Part shown: positions 12,792 to 23,649 of the stretch, piece by piece
Layout: each line of letters starts with the position of its first letter
How positions within the stretch are numbered: position 1 is the first letter of the stretch
DNA from: Spirodela intermedia
Lineage: Eukaryota > Streptophyta > Magnoliopsida > Alismatales > Araceae
Assembly (NCBI GenBank): GCA_902729315.2
Contig: LR746266.1
Coordinates: forward strand, 5,400,259-5,464,258
Direction of reading: 5' to 3'
Length of the DNA: 64,000 bases
The notes under the pieces: model-generated
Told to the model about the DNA's origin: nothing
What the model saw: only the letters and a program-made list of their open reading frames with translations
Database searches by the model: none
Position numbers and translations under genes: made by a program

Positions 12792-13074
12792 TGTTAGAAA
12801 CTCGCCGGAGAGACGACGGCAGTTAAGACGTCGCCGGCGAGATCACCTTCTGAGTCACAGGAAAAACCCAGCAGGAGGAACAAGGAAGACTATCTCGCTC
12901 ATTGAAAACCTCTTACAGCCCTCTTTAAATAAGGGAGCAACAAAAGGAGAAAAGGAATAACCGTAAGCAATAAGCAACCTGTTACAACTCTAGGCGGTGT
13001 GCCTCAAGACGTGTAAGGCTTATGCCGTTACGCGAAAAGACGTGGAAGACATGCAAGGCTCCCCGTTCACGACA
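12792..13074 (-). repeat. 3' LTR of the copia element
   Basis: 283 bp, same length as the 5' LTR. The polyprotein reading frame runs past the purine tract into this LTR and closes at a TAA at 13020-13022. Confidence 0.96.
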
Positions 13075-16000
13075 ATCTCCTCCTGAGCCTTGCTATACTT
13101 ACCACAAACATCAACGAGCCTAATCTTGGCGCGAAACTCATGGAACTTGACTTTTCCGAGTGACTTCGTCAGAACGTCTCATAACTGTTCTTCACTCCTG
13201 ATGAACTCCATGTTGATCTGACCCTTTTCTGCGGATTCTCGGACAAGATGATACTTCACTTCAATGTGTTTGCTATGTCCATGGAGAACTGAGTTCTTGA
13301 TCAACGCTATGGCAGACTTGTTGTCCACTTTCAGCATCGGCACGCTTGGTGCTGAGCCATGCACCTCTGCTAACACCCGAGCGAGCCACACACCCTGGCA
13401 GGCAGCATTGGCGGCCGCAATGTACTCTGCCTCGCAGCTAGATTGAGCCACCACCTTCTGTTTCATTGACTGCCAAGTAATTGGACTGTTGGCCAAGAAG
13501 AAAATAACTCCGGTCGTGCTCTTCCGAGCATCAACATCACCAGCGAAGTCACTATCGCTGAACCCTGTCAGCTGGACTTGCTTCTCCTTTTTCCTTTCAT
13601 ACTTGAGACCCCAACTCTTGGTTCCCGCCACATAGTGGAGAATTTGCTTCACAGCAGCCAAGTGATCCTTTCGTGGCTCCTCTAGAAAATGACTCACATA
13701 GCCAACTGCAAATGCCAAATCTGGACGAGTATTGACTAAGTACCTGAGACTCCCCACGATGCTTCTGTATGCTGTCGCATCCACTAGCGGCTCCGTGCTC
13801 ATCTTGCTCAGTTTCAGACGTGTTGCCATTGGTACTTGACAAGGATTGCACCCTGCCATCCCGCTCCTCTCTAGAATCTTGGCGGCATAGGCTCCTTGGC
13901 TGATCAAGGTGCCCCTCGCACTCTGCCTGACTTCAATACCAAGATAGTAGCGAAGCAAGCCGAGGTCGCTCATCTTGAATGCGTCAGCCATCTCTTTTTT
14001 GAAATGCTTGATGTCGTCGCAGCTGGCGCCGATGATCACCAGGTCATCGACGTACACCCCGACCACTAGCTGCGCCTCCCCATTCCACCTGGTGTAGATG
14101 GCATGTTTCGAGGGACTCCTCCTGAATCTGAACGACATCAACGTTTCGTCCAACTTCGCGTTCCAGGTCCTAGGCGCCTGATGTAAGCCGTAGAGTGCCT
14201 TCTTCAGCTTAAATACCTTGTGCTCGTTGCCCGTGCTGATGAAATCGGCCGGCTGCTCCACGTACACCTCTTCCTTGAGATCGCCATTCAAGAACGCCGA
14301 CTTGACATCCATGTGGTGCACCTCCCACCCCTCGTGCGCCACGAGAGCAATGAGAAGGCGCACCGTGTCCAGCCACGCCACAGGTGCGAACACCTCGTCG
14401 TAGTCGATCCCTTGGCGTTGCGCATAGCCCTTCACCACCAGGCGCGCCTTGTACTTCGCCACGGCTCCGTTTTCATCCTGCTTCACCTTGTACACCCACT
14501 TCAACCCGATCGCCCGGCGACCATGTGGGAGGTCTACCAGGGACCAGGTGCGGTTTTCCTCGATCGACGCCATCTCCTCCTCCACAGCCTTCCTCCAGCT
14601 CGGGTGGCCCTCTGCTTCAACAAAAGAGACCGGCTCATCAGAACTTACAGCGTGTAGCTCCTTTGCAATTAACGCCCGCGACGCGAGACCACGTGGCGAG
14701 GCCAGCCCAACGATGTTGTCGATCTTGTGGAACCGGAGTGGCACATCATCGTGATTAACATCCAGGTGGTCGATGTGGACACTCGGTGGAGAGGCGAACT
14801 CCACCTCCTCTCCTCCATCTTCAATCGGCGCTGCTCCCCCACTGTAGTGCACAGACAGTGGCGACATCGGCTCCGGTCCCGGCGCATCATCATCAAGTAC
14901 CTCGATGGCGCCATCGAGCTCTGGAGGTACCTGGTTCCCGACGGCATACTCCAATGTGAACATATCGTCGTGGCTGCTCGCATCCCCTTGCTCCGCGCCG
15001 CTGCCCTAGTCCCACTGGGCATTCTCGTCGAACACCACGTCCCGTGTCACATGGACACGCCTCGCGGTGGGATCGTAGGCTCGGTAGGCCTTTGATCCGT
15101 ACTCGTAGTCGATGAAGATCATCTTGCGGCCGCGGTCCTCCAGCTTCTTGAGATGCGGTGTCGTGTTCAGGACGTAGGCGATGCATCCGAACACCTTCAG
15201 ATGGTGCACCGCCGGCTTCTTCCCGTGTCATACCTCGAAAGGCATCATGCCGTCCACGCTCTTCGTGGGACACCGGTTCAGGATGTATACAGCAGTTGCC
15301 ACTGCCTCTCCCCAAAACCAGCCCGGCAGCTCCTTTGCCTTGAGCATGCTCCTCGCGGTTGCTACCACCGTGCCGTTCCTGCGCTCGACGATGCCATTCT
15401 GCTGCGGGCTGTATGGCGCCGTGTGTTCACGATGAATACCTTCTCCCGCGCAGTACTCCGCGAACTCATGTGAGGTGAATTCGCCGCCCCGATCAGTACG
15501 GAGCGCTCCCAGCTTCAGTCCTGACTCGCCTTCTGCACGAGCCTTGATCTCCTTGATGGCCACCGCAGCACGGTCCTTTGAAGGCAGCATGGCCACCCAC
15601 ATGTACCGGCTTCGATCATCCACGAGCAGCAGGAAATACTTGCTGCCGTTTGGCGTTTCCGGCGCAATCGGACCACAGAGGTCGCTGTGCACCAGCTCCA
15701 GAACACGCCGCGCCTGGTACTCTCCCTGTTGGGGGAACGGCGACCGCTTTTGCTTGCCAGCGAGACACGCCTCACACAGCTGGTCCACCGGACCAACCGC
15801 CGGCAACCCGCGCACCAGCTCCTCCCGAGCCATCTTCCGCAGCGCGGTCATGTTGACATGGCCAAGGCGCGCGTGCCATTTCCAAGCTTCTTCGACTGCC
15901 CGCGCCTCCAGGCACACCTGCCGAACCAGCTTGGCGTGGAGAATGTACAGCCTGTTCTCTCCGCGCATGACCTTTGCTAGGAGCCGTCCGCCTGGCTCAT

Positions 16001-17447
16001 GGATCTTCATCGCCCCCTTCTCGATGTCGATATGGTACCCGGCCTCATCGAGTTGGCCGACGCTGACGATGTTCGTTGTCAGTCGGGGAATGTAATACAC
16101 CCCCGCGAAGGACCGGTGCTCGCCGTTCTTGCACAGGAACACGATTGCCCCCCGGCCTTCGATCCGCGCCACCGAGTCGTCGCCGAACCGCACCGTCCCA
16201 AGTACCTTCGTGTCCAGCTCGGTGAAAGCTGTACGGGAACCCGACATGTGGTTCGTGGCGCCCGTGTCCACGACCCACGCCTCCTCATCACGCAGCTCCT
16301 CCTCTTCAAGGTGGGCAAACACCTTCTCTTCCCGCAGGTGGATCTGGGTCTGGGCGCCTGGCTTCCGCTCTTCTTTGGCGGCCCCTCCATTGACGGGGAC
16401 CCCTTTTGCTCCCGGCGGCGGTGGGCTTGCACGCCGGAGCCGATCCTCTGCCTGCGGAGTCGCAGCAAAATGTGGTGGAGTGGAGGTTGGTGGCGGCACC
16501 GTCGATCTGGCCGTCGTTGACTTCACGAGAAGGAGCGAGGCCTCCTCCTCATTCTGGACGACGTGGGCCTGCTCTTTCATGGGCTTGGAGCGGCACTCGC
16601 GGGCCCAGTGGCCCAGCTTACCGCATCTCCTGCACTCATCACCTCTGGGCCGGCCTGAGTTGCCCGTCAGGCCGCCTGATGACGAGCCCTTGTCGCTGCC
16701 ACGGCCGCGCCCGCGCCCGCGCCCATGTCTGACACGGTGCGTCACGCTGCTGCTACCTCCACCACCAGTTTTCTCATTATCACGCTTCCTCCGCCGTGCA
16801 TCCCACTCTTCCTCAGTCAGGTGCAGCTTGCCGTCGTGGTGCATAGCCGACGGCAGTTCCTCGAAGGCATCCTCCGCCGCCTTGAGCCGACCCGTCAAAT
16901 CCGCGACAGTGAGCGTCGACACGTCGAGCAGCATCGTAATCGCGACCACGATCTGCCTGAAATGCTGGGGAACACTGCGGATTATCTTCTCCACTACCTG
17001 CGTCTCTTCGACCTTGTCGCCGAGGGTGTTGAGAGTCGACGCCATGCTGTTGAGACGCAGCGCGTAGTCCTCAACAGACTCTCCCTCCTTGAACGTCGCC
17101 GAGTCGAACTGCCGCCGCAAGTTCTGAGCCGACGCTTTCTTTACGCGGTCATCGCCGATCCGCATGGTGGCGATAGCCTCCCATGCCTCCTTGGCCGTCT
17201 CCTTGTTCGCGATCACCGGCCACATTTCCGGCGGCACGGCGCTGCAGAGCGCGTCAAGCGCCTGCATGTCTTCGTGGGGTTCGACGCCCCCTTTCTCAAT
17301 GGCGGTCCAGAGCAACCGGGCTCTGAGCTTGACCTTCATGAGCAGTGCCCAGTCGGAGTAGTTGGTCTTGGTGAGCATTGGGAACCCGGTCCCGGCGCTC
17401 ACCTCACGAATCACCCTCTGGACCACTCCGTCCTTTCCTCCTGCCAT
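13020..17447 (-). pseudogene. Copia gag-pol polyprotein with three in-frame stops
   Basis: One continuous frame on the minus strand. The likely start is the Met at 17447 (MAGGKDG); an upstream in-frame Met at 17516 lies almost on the primer site. Gag is followed by a CCHC zinc knuckle (about 16640-16592), protease DTGA (about 16275), the integrase HHCC finger and D,D,E core (about 15890-15360), RT with the YVDD box (about 14055) and RNase H (about 13560-13350). Stops: TGA at 15228-15230 in place of a Trp in the conserved W-H-G-K stretch, TAG at 15006-15008, and TGA at 13179-13181 before DVLTK. No frameshifts were seen, so decay is recent and limited to point changes. Confidence 0.92.
13075..13087 (-). 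other. Polypurine tract of the copia element
   Basis: The minus strand reads CAGGAGGAGAT directly before the 3' LTR, the expected place for plus-strand DNA priming. It overlaps the end of the polyprotein frame. Confidence 0.75.
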
Positions 17448-17523
17448 AGCGCGTCTCGATTGCGCGTTCTCGATTCCAACGGCTGTACCTTGCCGCGATC
17501 GAGTCCCGGCCCGCAACCTGGGA

Positions 17524-17535
17524 GCTCTGATACCA
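17524..17535 (-). other. Primer-binding site (initiator Met tRNA)
   Basis: The minus strand reads TGGTATCAGAGC two bases inside the 5' LTR. This is the classic plant copia primer site, complementary to the 3' end of initiator methionine tRNA. Confidence 0.93.
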
Positions 17536-17537
17536 CT

Positions 17538-17820
17538 TGTTAGAAACTCGCCGGAGAGACGACGGCAGTTAAGACGTCGCCGGCGAGATCACCTTCTGAG
17601 TCACAGGAAAAACCCGGCAGGAGGAACAAGGAAGACTATCTCGCTCATTGAAAACCTCTTACAGCCCTCTTTAAATAAGGGAGCAACAAAAGGAGAAAAG
17701 GAATAACCGTAAGCAATAAGCAACCTGTTACAGCTCTAGGCGGTGTGCCTCGAGACGTGTAAGGCTTATGCCGTTTCGCGAAAAGACGTGGAAGACATGC
17801 AAGGCTCCCCATTCACGACA
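17538..17820 (-). repeat. 5' LTR of the copia element
   Basis: 283 bp, the upstream LTR relative to the minus-strand polyprotein. It starts one base after the target duplication in SCPL exon 3. On the minus strand it begins TGTCGTGAAT and ends TTTCTAACA. It differs from the 3' LTR at five sites, four of them transitions. Confidence 0.96.
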
Positions 17821-18503
17821 GTCTTGATATCGAAAGTGAAGGGGCCTGCACAGTGCCAGAGTTCAGCAAAATCGCTCATAATCTCTTGTCAATCCGTGGA
17901 TGGCTGCACGCCCAAACTGCTGTCTAATGCCGGAAGGCCGTCCGATAAAGCCCGTTGGGTCGGCCAGAGGCCCCGAAATCAATCGCCCATCCGAGACTTA
18001 CCATCTTGGCGCAAAGTGTTGAGGAAGGATCCAAAGCAACCCTTTTTAGGCGACCATTCAAAATCATGACGAGAGGTGAAATGGGAACCCAGGAATAACG
18101 AATCAGGTTTTGTTAAGGCTCGGATTCTTCGCCAAAGATATCAACGTACCGACTTCATACGCTAATCCGGTCAAACCTGTACAGCCGGGGCCGCCGGTCA
18201 CCCACAACAGAAGGGGGTCCTCCGCCGGGCTCCGCTCCGACTTGACGAAGTAATAGAAGAGGTTCACCTCCTCCAACTCGTCCACCGCGATGTACCTGGC
18301 GTCCGGGATCTCTTTCTCCTCAAAATTCGGCCGCAATGTAGCAGGAAGAGAGAAAGGGCGGCTCACCCTGTTTCCAGTTCGAAGGGGAGGCGACCGTCGA
18401 ATCCCGGCAAGTGAGTGACGAGCGTCAAGCCGGACACAGTCCGCAGCCCTGAAGTCCACAAGACGACAAGCACTAATCCCAGCTCAACTATCGCCGGCGC
18501 CAT

Positions 18504-20473
18504 GGCCACCGACACGCAAAACGGGATGGCAAGAGTGGCCGGATCGCGAGGAGGGAGTTGTTAAAGACGTGATCAGATATTTTCCGAGAGATGTGTTTGC
18601 TCCGCTATGGTTCCCCCGTTATTTTTATCATTCACCGGCGCCATGGCCCCGTTATGTTAATCTTGTTCTACCAGCCGGTACCCTGTCAGAGTTCATCTGC
18701 ATTTTCAACGCCATCTGGATTTTCAACGCCATCTGGATTTCCACATCTAGGGCCCACGTTTTTGGCCGCCCATCTACCCTTCTTTTTCTTCTCTTCATTT
18801 TCCATCCACATGCTGTCGGAGCCTTCTGTGTCGGCGGATCAAGAAAGATGTGCAGTAGCAACCAAGGAGGGAGAGAGTCATCGAGATCTAGAACTGCTCC
18901 ACCATCAAGATCAGGTGGTCCCTTAAACCAGAAGAGGAGGACAGGGTAGTCCTCTCCGTTCCTCATTGGCCGAAGTGTCATAGGCCAGAAATCCCCCCTC
19001 TTTCAACCCCTTATCTATGGCTTTATCACCCTTTTTCCTTCTATCCTGAATGAGCAGCAACTAAGGCACTCTTTAGAATATAAAAACCTACTTTTTGAAT
19101 GACTCCCATGAGCCTAAACGAGACCAAGCATGCGATATGGTCTGTCGTAGACGGCTAGCTAATCACTTGCTGCAGCAAATTAGACTGTTTTAATGGGAGG
19201 TTCCGACCTTTTGAGAAAAATGACTTGAAATACCATCACCAATCTCAAGAACAATACTGTGATTTCTTCAATGATCACCAATCTCAGCCTAGAGATTGAG
19301 GTCATGATTGTACAAAAGGGCATGGCCTGCGGAGTATGGAGGGCTATGCTAGTGGAGTGCCTCTACCATGTCTTCCCTCGCACTCTCTTGGCTCAAGGTC
19401 GGGTAAAGTGACCACTGATGGTCACACCAAAGCTATTAGCATTGATAAATGAGGCACTCAACTTGATTGCCACAAAACCTGTCTTCTGTGTCCTCATTTC
19501 TCATTACCTGCTACTAATCTTCTCTAAATCGTTCTGTACCCTTCCTTCCTGATCAGTCTGCTTTGCAAGATTCTGTGACCAAGCATTATCAAAACCAGTC
19601 AAGGAGGCCTCTACTATCTGAAACCATGCAGAGCTCCCTCTGTCCAAGACCAAGAGGGTAATCAAGGGCATCTACCGCGGCACAATCGTCTTAGCCACAC
19701 CAAAAAACTGTTAAGATCTTCCCATATAACAGCGGTCACGAGTACATCAAGAGGGGTTTAATCATTTTCTTCATGGGTCATCTCGTTCGTCTGCTTCTCA
19801 AAGGAATGGTGCAACAAGGGGAAACAGGCATCTACCAGAGACCTCTTCCCCGAAATCGTTTCAGCCCAGGGAATTCTTTCCCCTGCTTATGTTACTAACA
19901 GGACGCCATCCCAGTCCTGCCGCTGTTTTACCCATTGCCTGAGCCCTGACTCCTGGTAAGGGAGCCACAAGCTATTTGTGGCATGCTCCTTCCGCGCCCT
20001 CCCACTCAGAAAGTGTATAAATGCACTTGACCAAAAACCTTGAAAGAAATATTTTTCTGACGGAAGTCCCGTTTTTAAAGCCGGAGACGTACTTTCACCG
20101 CCACTCTTATCCTCAAGGAGATTAGAATCAACTGATGTGTTTGATCTGATTCGTCTACTCGGCAGCTACCCCCATTGCAAGAATGCCGTTGAATAAAATC
20201 TGATTCCAACTAGAGAGAACTGCGGGCAGCTCAAAATGGGATTTTGACACACTTTGACGTGATGCAGAGGAAGACCCCTTAAACAGCCAGTCTTGTGTAG
20301 TCTCTCGAGGTGATTAGAATATAATAGGATGTACTCTGCCATGTTCGTAAGACTGATGCCATTTCACTTTCCAATCTAGGCACTCCAGCTAAGTCAACCA
20401 CTAGTGCAAATTTGGAGGAAGATAAAGAAAGAGAAACTCATGAGCCCCTCTATTGAAGAATGGGAAAAATCAC
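18504..20473. other. Intergenic, no gene seen
   Basis: Upstream region of the SCPL gene on its right side. It contains an 18-bp unit repeated twice near 18703-18740 (core TTTTCAACGCCATCTGG). Short ORFs at 18569-18949 have no recognisable domain. The part next to 20474 should hold the last exons of the FKBP pseudogene, but none was recognised. Confidence 0.5.
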
Positions 20474-21430
20474 CTGTTCTGTGGATTGACCTCAAAAGCC
20501 TTCTTCGTATCCAATTCGGCCAAGTCGAGATCAGAGCTCCCAAGGTAAGCTTGAGCTCGTCTAAAACGCGCTTTCACATTATAGGACTCAACATCAAGTA
20601 CCTGGTATCGGCAAAACGAAGGACGTAGACATGGGAATCAAGCCTGCTACTTGAGCGTACATCTCTTTAGGAAATTGACGGAGACAACCGAGGATCAAGT
20701 CAGAGTCTTGAGGGATCCTAAATCACAGGGGGTGTCACCAGCTCTGAACAAGGATGGCATCAACCTGGCTCCAATGCTTCTATTCCAACGCATTTGAAGT
20801 CAACGTAACTCTGAACACAGAATGACTGCGCTTTGAAAATCCTTCATTTTTAAGGCTACATGCACCATTCTTCAGCCTACAAGAGACCCTCAAATCTTTG
20901 GACATTTTCCGTTCATCAATCGACAATAATTCATCGTCAAAAATGTATTCCATAGCCTGGAGGAAGAAGAAAATAATGAGAGAGAAAAAGATTTTAAACC
21001 TAAAATTATTCAGGTTGCTGTCATTAATAGTGATAAACAAATTGAGTTCCGAGCACCACAACCCCTTACCTTCTCATACGTTTTGGCAGCCGGCTGATAT
21101 TTACCTGTTTCAAATAGAGAACTGCCATTCTCTTCAATTTCCCTGCTGCTTCGATTTTATCTTGACCATTTAGCTCCCATGGCTCTTTCTCCTGTAATAA
21201 AAAGATAAGAAACAAAAAATTATACATACCCAATCTATCTTTAGTTCTTTAAATATTATATCTGGAAAAATACCTTAGTGAAGTCCACCATCTCGATTTA
21301 ATAAATTAAGGTCGAGACGCAGGAATAGTGGAAAGTTGCCCTTAAATTCACAGTTTCCATACCCATACTCCGGTTGCACTGGAACAAGAGACACCTCACC
21401 ATCAAATAATACATTTATTTGTGATGAGTT
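20474..21430 (-). pseudogene. FKBP62/ROF1-type immunophilin pseudogene (partial)
   Basis: Four exon-like blocks on the minus strand match the end of the last FKBP domain and the TPR region of plant FKBP62/65 peptidyl-prolyl isomerases. About 21430-21274: GEVSLVPVQPEYGYG, then IEMVDFTK with a stop codon just before it. 21191-21070: EKEPWELN, KIEAAGK, then ETGKYQPAAKTYEK one frame over. 20956-20809: MEYIFDDELL, then VSCRLKNGACSLKNEGF, then a 1-bp shift. 20601-20474: YNVKARFRRAQAYLGSSDL and DLAEL. The donor after 20809 reads TT instead of GT. Upstream FKBP domains and the C-terminal tail were not found. Stop, frameshifts and a lost donor show a dead copy. Confidence 0.85.
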
Positions 21431-23649
21431 CACAACACTAATGAAAAGACATTTTGAAATGAGTATAATTGGAGAGTTAAATTTCTTTTTAAGATAACAA
21501 ATCAAAAGATAAAAAAGTAAAAAAAATATTTTTCAAGAGAAATATTCTAGCGAGTTGCTCAAGAAATTCTGTTGAAAATTTAAATTTAAAGAACATCTCC
21601 ACGGGAGTCTCATGTAAATTAGTTTCAATAAACGAGAAATAAAGTTGATTAAAATGTTTATAGATTTATGATAAGTTTATTATTATGTGTAAGAAGTAGT
21701 TGACTATATATTCTATTTAGTACATGTTTGTGCACCACATTTAAAGTAATTTTAGAGAATTTCAGTTCAATAAAGTTAAAAAGAATTTTCAGATATTTAG
21801 TAGGCCAAAAATTTCTAGGATTTCCCCATACCAAAAATCATGAACTGAACCTAGTTCTGTATTGCACCAATAGTCCTTATTAAGGATCGTTTCCTTCCAA
21901 ATTTTTTTTAAAACTCTAATTGTAATGCATGTCCCCATAAACCAAGCCTATCTTAGAATAATGGTAATAAATTACCAAAAGGAGTAATATTTTTTTCATT
22001 AATAAAATTATTTTAACATATTAAATGGATTGCATGTTGGTGTTCTTTTCATTCATATATTCTGAATCGTAATTATTTTAAAAAATATTAAAGTTCACAT
22101 GAGTTTTGTTACCGCAATGATCTTTTTGAAATTGTAGCAAAATCAATGACAAAGTAGGAACAAGATATCTTGAAAATGTGTTTATAAACTATTAGAAATG
22201 AATGAATAATCTAATTGACACTTTAAATTTTGCATGAAGTTGATGTACAACGACATATATAGAAGCATGGAAAGTTAACAATGTGGGCCAGATATTTTGA
22301 AAATGTGAAGTGGACTCAAGAGATGAGAATATTAATAAAGGCCCAAAATTAGATTAAACCCAAAGAAAACACGAATGATCCATCGGAGTTGTTAGTTTAA
22401 CAACTACGTTTATGTTTGCTCATTTAAATTTGTTTTTGTAACATATTATATTTTATTTTAAGCGAGAGTTACAACTAATATGAACCTATTTAAAGGCTAA
22501 CATGTTGTAACTCTAAGACACTTTTGATTATTATGATTTTTTAATTTTTTTTAGAGAGTTTGAATACTTTTCGATCGATACAACCCTTGAGGATTCAAGT
22601 GAGTTGTTATTTTGATTCTCTTAGATTTAAGAATCAACTCGTGGATACTAGGGCCTTTTCTAATCCTTGTGAATTCAAAGATTGTCCAAACCATCCTAGT
22701 CGATTCAAGGATTGAGGAAAATTGTCACCTTAGTATTCAAGGCCTGATTTTTGTTCTTCTCTCATTCTAGATTCGTGCTTTGTAGATTTAAACTTCAAAA
22801 TCTCCTATTCTCTCCGGCTTTCACTATGTTAATTCATATTAATAAGATTTTCTGGCCTTTTAGCATCAATGAGAGTTTTAAGATCATTGTAGATTCAATG
22901 ATGATACAAATTAATCCTTTTGAATTCAAGGTTTAAGTGAAATTCATGTCTTATAGATTTGGGGACTGAATTTCATTGGTTTAATAACTCTTTTTGTGTG
23001 CAAGTTATATTATTCTGGAAGTTCGATACGTACAAAATGTTAGGGTTTCATTTTTTAAAAAAAATCTAAACTCTTTGTTCTTGTTGTTTAGAAACTCAAG
23101 GCAACACAAGGTGGGCCATGATACCAAAGAGGTCCAAGGAAGCGACTTGTGATGCCTTGAAAGATGTCATGTCAAGCCCTTCAAAAAAGATTCCATTAGC
23201 AACGTTGAGGAATATTAGGATCACAAAACAAGGTTACAATGAAAAAATGACTCACAAAATTCCAAAAAACCTACGTGCATGTAAATGTTGTAATTGGAGT
23301 GGTGGTTGGGACTGCATGGCCTTGATCGATATTGAATTCATACCATTGGCCAATTTGAAAGACGTAATTTGCTTGTTGAAGTTTTAATTTTTTATTATAC
23401 TAGAAATTTAGGTGTTTTCTTTTCCCGAGGCTCACATTTGACCTTTTTTTTTGTTCCAACTTGATATCTGGCCATATATACTCGTTGACTGTGATCAATA
23501 TTATGCCTCGGATATGGTGGTTGGGGAGGAAGATTCACGACACTGATGTTCCCTTCCTTTTACGTCACTATTCGGGCGAGGGGGAGGCAAATCGGTGGCC
23601 GGTGCAACAACCCTTCTGGCTGCGGAGGAAGGCGACGGAAGGAGAAACC
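21431..23649. other. AT-rich intergenic region, no gene supported
   Basis: Strongly AT-rich, with scattered short ORFs. The largest (23118-23387, plus strand, 89 codons) has no recognisable domain. The stretch 23390-23649 probably contains the 3' UTR of the minus-strand gene that ends at 23650. Confidence 0.5.

Larger units (their letters stand above)
12787..17825 (-). mobile_element. Ty1/copia LTR retrotransposon with target site duplication
   Basis: Element body 12792-17820 (5,029 bp), flanked by the 5-bp duplication GTCTT at 12787-12791 and 17821-17825. The two 283-bp LTRs start TG and end CA and differ at five positions. A primer-binding site for initiator-Met tRNA and a purine-rich tract lie at the expected inner LTR borders. 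Domain order is gag, protease, integrase, RT, RNase H, as in copia. The small LTRs and overall size resemble the Ale/Retrofit group, but lineage needs a phylogeny. It lies in the same orientation as the SCPL gene it disrupts. Three in-frame stops make the present copy non-autonomous. Confidence 0.97.
10165..18503 (-). pseudogene. Serine carboxypeptidase-like (SCPL) gene split by a copia insertion
   Basis: Fourteen exons can be read on the minus strand: 18503-18367, 18295-18150, exon 3 in two parts (17845-17821 and 12791-12732), 12650-12528, 12432-12330, 12042-12005, 11904-11800, 11442-11371, 11284-11183, 11038-10967, 10891-10767, 10635-10522, 10429-10384, 10248-10165. Splice phases agree throughout and predict an ancestral protein of 448 residues, normal for the family. 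A signal peptide is followed by TGGPGC, SPVGTGFSYS, the serine motif GDSYGG, the Asp motif YSGDHD and the His motif GAGHIA, so the catalytic triad was intact. TGGPGC and GDSYGG suggest clade I, the glucose-ester-dependent acyltransferases; this assignment is inference. Exon 3 is cut by a copia element after the GPFTFDIK codons. The intron 6 donor reads AT instead of GT (12004-12003), and intron 13 uses a GC donor. Exon 9/10 borders are the least certain. Confidence 0.9.

Noticed and set aside
16129-17543. Two long plus-strand ORFs (16129-17067 and 16725-17543) inside the copia element
   Set aside because: They are antisense shadows of the GC-rich gag region on the minus strand and show no domain of their own.
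18700-18740. 18-bp tandem duplication
   Set aside because: Only two copies; ordinary replication slippage.
23118-23387. 89-codon plus-strand ORF in AT-rich DNA
   Set aside because: No family recognised and no promoter or splice context; likely chance.
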